DNA of 64,000 bases, taken from positions 62,001-126,000 of the forward strand of contig JAKUCV010004748.1 of the NCBI GenBank assembly GCA_028386065.3, read 5' to 3'. The notes beneath the pieces were generated by a model. That model saw nothing but the letters and a program-made list of their open reading frames with translations, did no database searches and was not told the origin of the DNA. How positions within the stretch are numbered: the stretch's first letter is position 1; each line of letters begins with the position of its first letter. Positions 54,328 to 63,709 of this stretch are shown one piece after another. This DNA comes from Turnera subulata (Eukaryota; Streptophyta; Magnoliopsida; Malpighiales; Passifloraceae). A program made the translations under genes and the position numbers.

Positions 54328-54798
54328 GTTTTTGGGTTTTTTGGGCCCCAGTGTTTAGTGGTTTGGCCAATTTGGTACCCCGACATTTTTTTTGGCCGGG
54401 CATATACCCCGAGATTGCATGGGCAGGCCAAACGTATACCCCTGGTCAGGCACCTGCTGACGTGGAGGCTGCCCGGGTATTTTGCGCGTGTTACTGTAGC
54501 AAAACGACGTCGTTTTAAGTGTGAAAACGACACCGTTTCATGCCACGTCGGCACACAAGTGGCTTAGTGGGGCCCACTCCACTCAAAGCTAATCCTCTAA
54601 AATGACGTCGTTTTGCTACAGTAACACGCTCAAATACCCCGGGCAGCCTTCACGTCAGCAGGTGCCTGACCAGGGGTATACGTTTGGCCTGCCCATGCAA
54701 TCTCGGGGTATATGCTTGGCAAAAAAAAATATCGGGGTACCAAATTGGCCAAACCACTAAACATAGAGGCCCAAAAAACCCGAAAATCAGTAAAGTTA
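54317..54798. mobile_element. Mutator-like MITE with 9-bp TSD
   Basis: A 464-bp element (54326-54789) lies between perfect 9-bp repeats GTAAAGTTA (54317-54325 and 54790-54798). The terminal inverted repeats match at 19 of the outer 22 positions. Complementarity then continues inward for most of the element (for example GTGGTTTGGCCAATTTGG, ACGACGTCGTTTT), so it is a long-TIR foldback. The 9-bp TSD is the hallmark of the Mutator (MULE) superfamily. It carries no transposase, so it is non-autonomous. Confidence 0.85.
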
Positions 54799-55250
54799 AT
54801 CTCAAATTTTTTTTTCGGTTTCCCATTCCGTATCCAAAGCTTTGCCTGGAGAAATCCGGATCCGAGGTAGCGCACCTGGTTAAAGATCTCAAATTTACCT
54901 CAATGACACCCATCTGTCAAAAAGAAAGACAAGAACTAATTCCTGTTCCATCCTTTGGATGCCACCACCTCCTCCCGGTGTTCTTTTTTGTTTCAAACAC
55001 CTCCTCCCGTTAAAGTGGTATGACTTCTTCCTCTTAAATCTTAATAAACTATTGGCTTAACTTTGGTTTATATTTCTCTGATAAACATTAAACTTTAGAT
55101 ACTCAAACAAACCGGATAGAAACGTCTCGGATCAAAACACAGATATTACTCCACATTAACTTTTAAAGGTTAAAGGGAAAAGAATTTATATTACTCGTAC
55201 CAAATGAGGTATTTAATCTGAGATGGTGTTGCTGCAAGCTAACATTTTTT
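54799..55250. other. Intergenic
   Basis: No gene or named repeat is recognised. Confidence 0.45.
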
Positions 55251-55295
55251 AGCAAACCAGTTTTTTTTTTTTTTTTGCCGAAGCAAAACAGTTTT
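55251..55295 (-). repeat. Minute T-rich insertion with 14-bp direct repeat
   Basis: AGCAAACCAGTTTT (55251-55264) and AGCAAAACAGTTTT (55282-55295) flank 17 nt: twelve T then GCCGA. On the minus strand this is TCGGC plus poly(A), with the tail abutting the direct repeat as in target-primed retroposition. Confidence 0.5.
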
Positions 55296-55323
55296 CTCTA
55301 GAAAGAACTTTAGCAACCTGATC

Positions 55324-55365
55324 AAACTCTTCTAAACTTTTTTATCAAAAACTCTTCTAAACTTT
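55324..55365 (-). repeat. Minute insertion with perfect 17-bp direct repeat
   Basis: AAACTCTTCTAAACTTT occurs at 55324-55340 and 55349-55365, perfectly conserved, around the 8 nt TTTATCAA. The T run spans the repeat edge, giving six T in all. A 25-bp tandem duplication with filler is an equally simple description. Confidence 0.45.
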
Positions 55366-55397
55366 GGGAAATAAACAACCTTCTCAACCAGTGTGGA

Positions 55398-55442
55398 GAT
55401 GGAAAGGTAACATTTTTTTGGCCAAAGATGTAATGGTAACAT
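55398..55442 (-). repeat. Minute T-rich insertion with 16-bp direct repeat
   Basis: GATGGAAAGGTAACAT (55398-55413) and GATGTAATGGTAACAT (55427-55442), 14 of 16 identical, flank a T run followed by GGCCAAA. On the minus strand this reads TTTGGCC plus poly(A). Confidence 0.45.
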
Positions 55443-55834
55443 GAAGCATACTAATAGGTTTACAACTCGTTAATACTCTTGTGTAAAAAGTAAAATGGGT
55501 GAGGTCTCAACCTTTTGTTCCATCATTTACTACTATTAAGAAAAAAACATTAACCATCGAGAATATAAAGCCAACAAATGTTCAGTCATGCAAAGTGGTT
55601 TAAAAGAACAACCCTCATGGTGCATCTTTAAATGTAAGTTTTTACTACTTTCTCATTTGTAGGTATTTGGAAAAAACAAATACAAGAGTGATATAAAATA
55701 TAAAAATGTTAAATTCTAGTTATTAAAAATAATATTTTGCATAGTTGGGAAGTTTGAGATTACATGTTGACACGTGTCTTTCACTACTAATGGTGTCAAA
55801 AATACTAGATTTAATGAAAGTAAGGCAACATAAA

Positions 55835-55878
55835 GACTAAAATTCTAATTTTTTTGAAAGCCGACTAAAATTCTAATT
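55835..55878 (-). repeat. Minute T-rich insertion with perfect 16-bp direct repeat
   Basis: GACTAAAATTCTAATT at 55835-55850 is repeated exactly at 55863-55878. The 12 nt between are TTTTTGAAAGCC, on the minus strand GGCTTTC plus poly(A). Confidence 0.5.
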
Positions 55879-56183
55879 AAAATCTAAATACACAAAAATA
55901 TATACAAATTAGAATTTTATGAAATGTAGACGGAAAATTCATTGAAAGAAACATTCTCTAATGTATTTCAGCTTTTTTCCCCAAAAATTTTAGGTGAGAA
56001 ATTAAAAAAAATCAACTTAATATGGATATTTGGACCGTAAGATGGCATAATTCTAATGATAATGGATATTATTACAATTTAAATAGTGATTCTATAAAAA
56101 CTTCTTAACATGGAAAGCAAATTGTTACCCTCGTCTAGACCTTTAGTCTATCATAGGCATCTTTAAGGTAAATTATTATTTGC

Positions 56184-56232
56184 AAAACTAAATTTCTTCT
56201 GATGTTCAAAAAAAAAAAAACTAAATTTCTTC
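56184..56232 (+). repeat. Minute A-tailed insertion with perfect 16-bp direct repeat
   Basis: AAAACTAAATTTCTTC at 56184-56199 is repeated exactly at 56217-56232. Between them is TGATGTTC followed by nine A. This one is in plus orientation, with the A tail directly joining the second repeat. Confidence 0.5.
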
Positions 56233-57422
56233 CCTTATCTTTTCTTCCCTTTTGTTTTTTAATATATTTTTTTTATCATTTTGGATGTGACAAGACCGTT
56301 TCATGACTTAATTTTGGCTGAAGACATCTATATCAAAGAGAATAGACCCTCTGTTATAAAAGAAATAAAAACATGGTGGATGTCATTATGAGACTATTAC
56401 ACCCACCTCTCCTTTCCTTTATATTGTACTGGGTATTATTTGTCTGTGGGATAAGAAATGAGAATACGAGTATCTTCTCCTCCCTCTCCATTCCTTCTGC
56501 TTCTTCTTCCTCTTCCACCCCTCCTACCAGTTGATTTTGTGCATTATATTCCTAAAATTTACAACACGTTATCAGCACGATAACGCCTCTACCCACAAAA
56601 ACCGTCTGAAGATGGGTAACCACCACCACCTCCGGCGCCACCACCACCGCCACCATGCTAGAGCGGGCCCTCTCCTACCGCCGCGCTACTCCCCACCTTG
56701 ACGACTCCCCCCAAAACAAAAAGCCTCCCCTTTTTATGGCCACCAAAGCTTCTCAAGAACCTCTACTCTGCCGCTGCCGCCGCCAGAGCCAACAGAGGAA
56801 GGATTAACCAGATAATTGACAACCAGATAATTGACACCCCAACTTCTTCACAGAAGCCCTGTGCAACAGAACTCTAAAAGCAACGATGGCAAACTGGCTA
56901 TGTATATTTGAAGATGAAGAAAATAACTTTTATTGAGAAGTACCAGTTGAGACATGCTTATGGGAACCATCATCAAAGTTGAGAGAATAGCTTTGGATGT
57001 CATAGCTGCACGTTGCACTGGTTCTTTGCCCCTCAAAGATTTGCTTGCACTGTATCTTGAACTTCAAAAGTAGATGCCTCAACACAGATAACCCACAACC
57101 ACAAGGCAATGGCACTCATCTTTTTACACTGGCAAGTGTGATTGCAGAGCCAGTTTTTGCAATCCTCTTCCCACACTGTAAGTACTCAATTCTCTTCATC
57201 ATTTGTGCGCTCAAAAATTTCATGGCTAGCTCCTTTCTTTATTCTGTATGTTAATCCAAAGAAAGCTGATAACAATATGCAGTGGGATTTTACTAGAAAC
57301 ACAAGTTGGATAGATATACCGAAGTTGAGCTTTCAAGCATAAATTCCCACAAGGATTAGGCACTATCAATGATACTAGATGTCACTCTCTCATTAGTGGA
57401 GTCGGAAAAAATATAACATTAT
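56233..57422. other. Spacer with possible older LTR-element leader remnant
   Basis: A stretch at about 56550-56590 (ACACGTTATCAGCACGATAA) resembles the junction after the 5' LTR of some plant copia elements. It is followed by a His/Pro/Arg-rich GC tract at about 56615-56800 that codes for nothing I recognise. A 16-bp direct repeat (AACCAGATAATTGACA) occurs twice at about 56807-56838. No gene is called. Confidence 0.3.
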
Positions 57423-57744
57423 TGTTGGAAAATAGTGAGTCCACCCATAAGGGGTGCTCACTTAAGCCCAACTAGGCCCAACATGTATGTTATATAAGCC
57501 ACCACAAGGGGAGGCTGATAGATGGTTGAGATACACATTAGTTGGGTAGAAACACACTGTAACCTGCAATACTGTAAACTATGGATTTAGACCGTGGAAA
57601 CTAGGAGGCCGATCCGACACACTGTGACGGTCTCCACCGACCAGTAATCCAAGCCGTGACTCCCGATCCTGACAACGCTTCCGCTTCACTCTTACAGATA
57701 AGTGTTCTTATCTATTCTATGTATATGTACATTGAAATCCTTCA
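57423..57744 (+). mobile_element. Candidate 5' LTR of the copia remnant
   Basis: It begins TGTTGGAAAATAG, contains TATATAAG at 57491 and a transcript-start-like context, and ends TTCA directly before a primer-binding-site-like sequence. No second LTR copy lies inside the window, so the boundaries rest on the TG...CA ends and the adjoining site alone. Confidence 0.45.
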
Positions 57745-57757
57745 TTGGTAGCGGAGC
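57745..57757 (+). other. Candidate tRNA primer-binding site
   Basis: TTGGTAGCGGAGC is a near match to the initiator-methionine PBS form TTGGTATCAGAGC of plant copia elements. Confidence 0.45.
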
Positions 57758-58149
57758 TATAGGCTTGTTTTCTGGTTGATTTTATCGATTTTGTGTAAAT
57801 CTAAAATCGTGTTCTAAAGAATTGGGTATTTGTGTATTATCGGGATTGATCTGTTCAATCCGGGATTAATTCGTTCATCCACCACTCATGTAATTTTTTT
57901 TGTTCTATCGATCAAAACAAATCGACGTACTGCTTTGTTTTCTACATAATATACATGGATACATATATGTTTCTTGGTGGATCGAATAATTTTTTTTACC
58001 GATTAACATATGTTGTTAATCAATTGAAGAATGGATTGTATATTTTTTTTTGATTAATATGTGTGGTTATTTGTTAATCGACAAAAAAATGCTGTAAGAA
58101 ATTGGTGAAATGATAAAAATCTAGATCGGAGTTCTTGGTGAAGAACAAT

Positions 58150-58738
58150 GCACCATACAACCCGATACCCGTCTCATCTTGCTGCAGAAGGCGGCGGACG
58201 GGGCAAGGCATGCTGCAGACGGCGGCAGTCAAGGGGGAAACGCTGCAGATGGCACGGTTCTCTGTGCCTTGCGGCGGTGCTTCGCGTGGAGGCTCAGGTG
58301 GCGCCCTCTCCGGGTGGTGACGGCGGCCATTGAGGTGGTGGGATCGGAGCGGCGGTCCTCGTGCTCGCTGCACCCGCTCCCACTTCGTCTTCTCCGGCGT
58401 CGGGCGAGAGGAGGTGGAGGAGGCAGTGAGCTCCCTCGTGCATGCGCTCCTCTCCGACGGCTGACGTGAATGGCGTGGACGAGGGCGGCAGCGCTGGCAG
58501 TGGGCTTGACTCGGCAACCTTCATGGTTGCGGCCTCTCCCTAGCGTGGTAACGCCTGCAGTGGCTGCTCCTCCCTCTTCCGCCTGTGGTGGTGAGCCCCT
58601 GGATGGTTCCGGCGACGAGCTCCAGTCGGAGCGGTTTGAGGCGGCGGCGGCAGTGTTGTTTTCTATGAAGAAGAAAACTGTAGCTAGGGCTACACCTCCC
58701 ACACGCGTAATCTGTCGGGCTGGACTCGGGCCGTGAGC
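58150..58738. other. GC-rich island in the copia leader
   Basis: About 590 bases very rich in CGG/GGC, with abrupt AT-rich borders on both sides. It contains repeated GCTGCAGA near 58180, 58210 and 58242. Long frames are open on both strands (for example 170 codons on the minus strand, 58741-58229), but these follow from base composition and resemble no protein I know. It may be captured host DNA or a GC-rich leader. Confidence 0.4.
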
Positions 58739-58799
58739 CATATGGGCTTGTGTATTTGGACATGGTGCAATTCATTGGGCTTTAATGGTATCAACTGGG

Positions 58800-59860
58800 T
58801 TGGACATATTTAATGGGCATAAGGCCTATTGTGGACCATTTATTTAAGACATAAGGTCTTATTAATTTTATTTTGTATGGCCTATATCAAAAAAATTAAC
58901 TTAGGCATATGGTCTGAATTAATTTCTCTTTTATGTGGCCTATAAAAATAAAATTGACTTATTTTAGACAGATGGTCTAAAATTATTTTTCTTTCCATCA
59001 ACATATGGTTGAATAAAATAATTTGGACTTATTTTAGACATATGGTCTAAATTATTATCTTTATTGGGTTTGAAACCTAATGAAAATGACTAAAGTCTAA
59101 TATTTTTTTTAGGAAAGAGATGGTCCTTTTAGACATATGGTCTAAATCAAATTTCTTCTATTGACATATGGTCAAAGAAAATATAATAATAATCGATTTT
59201 TTTTAGACATATGGTCTAAAAAAAATTAATTTTATATTGGGTTTATGACCTGAATAAAATTAAATTGTCCCTCTTAGACATACGGTCTAAGTAGGTTTTA
59301 TTTTATGGGCTTTTGGCCTAAATAAAATAAAATTAATCGAGACAAAAGTCTAGTATTATTATATTTTTAGAAGAGATGGTCAATAAAAATAAATTTTTAG
59401 ACACGGTGTCTAAATAAGTTTTATTTTTATATCACATGATCTTAGTAAAATTTGTCCATATTAGACATATGGTCTAATTAAATTTTATTCTACGGCATAC
59501 GGCATAGAATAAAATTATAAAGGGTTCCAATTTTTTTTAAAAAAAGATCCAGATAAAGAAATTAGTCACATGGACTAATTCTTTTGACATAAATTTTGTT
59601 TTTATGTTTTATCACCAATAAAATACAATCCAAATATTTCTAGACCATTTTCTTTGTGAATTTGGCACGAGAAATATTTACCCAACGGTTCAAGCATGAG
59701 TAATATACGATTACCTGCTTTAATGTTAATTGGTTTAACATTATGAACTAGTTGCTATTTAGTTTAGCATCACATGTTAATTAGTTTAACATTGTTGGGT
59801 TGTTCAACTTATAATCCACATGGGATTATAAAATTGTGCTTGACAAATATGTTGTCTGGA
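58800..59860. repeat. Array of covarying short palindromes (hairpins with 5-nt loops)
   Basis: At least 15 short inverted repeats, nearly all with a 5-nt loop (commonest ATATG; also ACATG, ATAAG, TTAGT). Stems differ between units but stay complementary: TAAGAC/GTCTTA (58845-58861), 9-bp arms at 58961-58983, TTTAGAC/GTCTAAA (59033-59051 and 59128-59146), TTGAC/GTCAA (59161-59175), 13-bp arms at 59196-59226, CTTAGAC/GTCTAAG (59273-59291), ATTAGAC/GTCTAAT (59460-59478), AATTAGTC/GACTAATT (59560-59580), 9-bp arms at 59721-59743 and 59809-59831. It lies in the copia leader. Function is unknown. Confidence 0.8.
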
Positions 59861-60097
59861 GCATGATTAATGCTTAGATGTGTCATTGGATGAATTGATT
59901 TTCATTATGCATTCAACTTTAGGACGATGACTGGGAACATAGTGAACTTTCGACTCCGGGTTATGCATGTGATTATTAACTTAGCCAATCGAAGCTTAGC
60001 ATTATACATGTATGTATGTTGAACGTTATATCTTATATGTGATCTTTTTTGTGTATTTTATTTGTTGAATATAATTACTGCTTCATATGTTATTGTC

Positions 60098-63000
60098 GTA
60101 TAGCTCAACAAAAGGTTGATGCTTAATGGCAATAATTATGAAATCTGGAATTTAGTATTCCAATATGTGCTGGTAGAGCAAAAGTGTTCTTGTGATCATC
60201 AATGTAGTCATGAAAGTTGAAGACAGATCAGTACAACAAACCATACAATGCAAAGTACTGTTGTAACAAAAGTGTTGCAATGATGACCAAATGGGTCATT
60301 TTCCAATGATGAAATTGGATAGTACGATGTGGTACTTTGCTTTGCATGAGCTAGCAAATTTTGTATTTGCGGTTGTTTTATTTTGTGTGTAACTGAATAT
60401 AATTCTTAGTAAATTATAGAATCAGTAGCCACACATTATATTGTATGGAGATGTGATAACTGATCAATGTTAAGTCTCACATGGAGACTAAATGTTTTGA
60501 CATGTAAGTGGCAACAATAAGGTGTTGCTTTAATACTCATAGCCTACAAGTTAGTCTTGTGTAACATATAAGATGTGATCTTACATGATAGAAGTCTTTT
60601 CTGACATGTCTTGGTTTTAGGAACCATACATGCTTTCATGACAAATTATAAAATTGATTCTGGTTTAATTTTATATGGCTTTAGTCTTATTACCGAATAA
60701 TGCTAGATTTGGTTATACGGACCAATAGCGAATGCCAAGGTTAGCAAATAATGTTTGCTTCCTAGCATTATACAAGTAGAATTGTCTGCTTGTGAGTGTT
60801 ATCTAACTGATTATTGACCATCCGGTAAAGTGATTGAAGCCAACTCTTCATTGTTATTTGTCCACCCGGACATCTGCGGGTCCATTCACGTTTGGACTAG
60901 GCAAAAGCATGTAATTCATCATTTTATTCATTATGCCCAATTATATCTGTTTAATTTTCTATTTTTGAGGCATTAAGTTGTTTCTAAAGCTATATGAGCT
61001 TAATATAAAATTATCTAGATATGAAGATACAAGATCTTTACGTTAATTGTGATCGTTTTTTTAATCCAATCAGTTGGGCATGTGATGAAATGATATAGTG
61101 CATTGATTGACTATTCCTAAGAATCTATGACAAAATGTGTCATAGAGTGACATGATGGAATGTTTCTGTAATGGTTAAGTAAACGAGGGCGCAGACCTTA
61201 TTGCCACATGGGTAATATTTAATTGGTTGCTGCCTATATACTTAATAATATGCCTATATAGTCAGTTACAACTATTCTGCATGTGTTGTAGACAAGAATG
61301 CTACCCACTAAGTGTTTTAGTAACCTTGGAAGTTGTGCTGCTTATACATACTATTTCTCTCTGGCAAGATGTGCCTTCAGAGGTAGACAAGTGTCTTATG
61401 AGATACTAAACCTCAAGGGTTATATGTTTATAAGCCAGCAAAATAGTGGGAGCGTAACTGAGTATAAACCACAAGATGTTACATTTTTTGTGAATGAGTT
61501 TTCTAAGAAGGGTGAGGTAGGTTAAGGCCTATCTTTATTTGAGGAAGAGGATTAAGACGTGCAAGGATTACTTTATTCGAGTGGGAGGATTTTTACAGAT
61601 GATGAATTAGTTTCTCATCAATAAACTTCCTCATCATCAAGTCCGAATAAAAGTAATCTTGTTGTTCCGAGTGGGAGCGATAAAGATAGATCTTGTTCTA
61701 AGTAGGAGCGAGATTAGCGTTTTAATCCTAGTGGGAGCCATGTTGATCCAAATGGGAACAACATACCTGAATTACAATTAAGTGTGATTCTCATAAAAGA
61801 TTGTCATTGATCATTTGGCATCAAAGATAGTGGGTCTTTTATGATATTCCTATATGATGAGCCTAGAAGAGACTGCCTCAAAATCCTTCTAAAGAAAAAT
61901 GGACAAAGGCACTTGAAGAACACATGGAGTCAATGAGAGTCAATAAAGTTTAAGGAGTGGTTGATCTCATTGAAGGACACAAAGCCATTGGGAACAAATG
62001 TGTTTTCAAAAGCAAGCTTAAGGCTAGTGGAAAAGTTGAGGAATTTAAGACTCAACCAATAGGTAAAGATACACTAGAGAAAGAGATAGATTACAAGAGT
62101 CAATCTTGTTTTCTGTGAGTTTTACCTATGTATGGATGTTTCTAGCTATTATTTCAAACTTAAATCTTGGATTACGTCAAACGGATGTAATAATGCCTTT
62201 CTCAATGGAGATTGAATGAAACCGATTGTGTTTCATTAAAGAGGACCACAAACATATGGTTTGTAGACTTTGAAGTCTATATTGGTCTTCTAATCCTGAA
62301 GGCATGTACCAAGTAAGTTTGTAATTTATATACAGTATGTATATGACATACTCATAGCTATAAATGACATGGAGTTAATCAACAAGGTAATGGACCTAGT
62401 TGTCATCTCAATCGAGATAGATGATATGGATAAAAATTGCATATAAACTTGAAATTAAGATTTCAAGATATTGTTTCAAGATATTATTGTATTTTTTGTA
62501 AGAGAATTACACTAGTAAAGCTTTGGAATAATACTATATGCATCAAAGTAATCCTATCTAAACTCCTATCAATAAATGTCATACTTTGAGAAAACAAGTG
62601 TCCTAAGGCTCCTGATGAGTGTGATGAATAAGCCAAGTTCCATAACGGAGCACAGTCGAAAGTTTGTTGTACACTATGGTGTATGATAGACTAGATATTG
62701 GTTAAGCAAATGGCTTAACAAATAGATGTCAATCCGACCTAGGCCTAGCACATTACAAGTAGTTAAAAAAAAAAAGGGATCATGGGATGTCTAAAGAAGT
62801 CTACTGATTATATTTTTTTGTCACCAAGTAAGGAGATGTCCTTCTTAGTTGAGTACACAAGCCTTGATCATGGAAAAGATCTAGATGGTAGAAAAGTCTA
62901 CATCTAGATATATGCTCTTACTAAATGATGGCGCCATATCATAAAGTAGTAAGAAATGATCATGTGTATTCTTGTTTGCGATTGATGCTAAATGTGTAGC

Positions 63001-63300
63001 TCTCGTTTCGGCAGTGTAAAAGTTACTTGGTTGAATAAGTTCTTGGATTATGTGATGGATAATGCATAGTACACTGATCTAGTGTTAGTCAACTATGACA
63101 GTAAGGCTGCAATTTCCATTGCCAAGAATGGTTAGTTTCGCCAAATAAGTAGACATCAGATACAACTATGCAAAAGGCATTGTTGTATGCGAGGTTGTGA
63201 AGTGAAGTATTTGTCTATAAGAGACAAGTGATTAGATGCACTGTTTAAGCCTTTACCTTGGGATGTGTTTGTGGAACACATTAGGTATTAAAATTGTGTA
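60098..63300 (+). pseudogene. Copia gag-pol remnant
   Basis: Recognisable blocks in order: a gag-like start near 60118 (LNGNNYEIW); integrase near 60870 (DICG...VWTR) and 61220-61530 (AAYILNN, then SRT- and GYMF-like region); reverse transcriptase near 61890-62370 (KAIGNKCVFK, NAFLNGD, HMVCRL, YVYDILIA-like); RNase H near 63000-63290 (DSKAAISIAKN, ending VFVEHIRY). Frames change repeatedly and stops are common, so no product is expected. The blocks are described as decayed and not reconstructed. Confidence 0.7.
60140..60760. repeat. Further 5-nt-loop hairpins within the gag remnant
   Basis: Perfect small hairpins continue here: TGGAAT-TTAGT-ATTCCA (60146-60162), ATGACC-AAATG-GGTCAT (60283-60299), AGTCTC-ACATG-GAGACT (60473-60489), ACAAG-TTAGT-CTTGT (60546-60560), TGGTT-TTAGG-AACCA (60612-60626) and AGCAAA-TAATG-TTTGCT (60743-60759). 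The loop length is the same as in the leader array. Confidence 0.6.
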
Positions 63301-63489
63301 GGCTTAAGTACTTCACTTTATGCTTATTATTTTCCCAAAGTTCTCAACCTGTGTTTAATGTTCTTGCTATCAAATAAGTTGATTTGCATACATACATGTG
63401 GATGAATGTTATGTACATTCTTCATTTATTTTATTTAAGAGTATGTCGAGTAGACACGAGGTTAGCCCTCTCACACGGATAACCGCCTC

Positions 63490-63709
63490 CTTATCTTAGT
63501 GATAAGTGGAGATGAGACAGATTTTAAGCAAAATTATCAGACGGATAATTTGAGCTTGTGGCTTAAAATCATAAATGTCGACTATATAATGACATAAGGT
63601 CATTTTTTTTTAATGGTGGAATATGTTCATCAAGTCTACTTAGTGGGCCAGATGTGAGTTCAAGTTGATGTGTAGATCGAGGAACTCAGATTTGGACACA
63701 TATGGTGTC
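63490..63709. repeat. Hairpin cluster in the 3' region of the copia remnant
   Basis: CTTATC-TTAGT-GATAAG (63490-63506). Then a nested structure: outer 10-bp arms GATTTTAAGC (63520-63529) and GCTTAAAATC (63561-63570) enclose inner 8-bp arms around loop AGACG (63531-63551). AATGAC-ATAAG-GTCATT (63588-63604) and GACAC-ATATG-GTGTC (63695-63709) follow. Loops ATAAG, ATATG and TTAGT also occur in the leader array 4 kb away. Confidence 0.65.

Noticed and set aside
58229..58741. 170-codon minus-strand frame as a gene
   Set aside because: Open frames occur on both strands because the block is GC-rich. The composition is low complexity and no domain is seen.
58800..59860. CRISPR-like array of repeats
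   Set aside because: The units are palindromes with changing arms and irregular spacing, not identical repeats with uniform spacers, and the DNA is plant nuclear.
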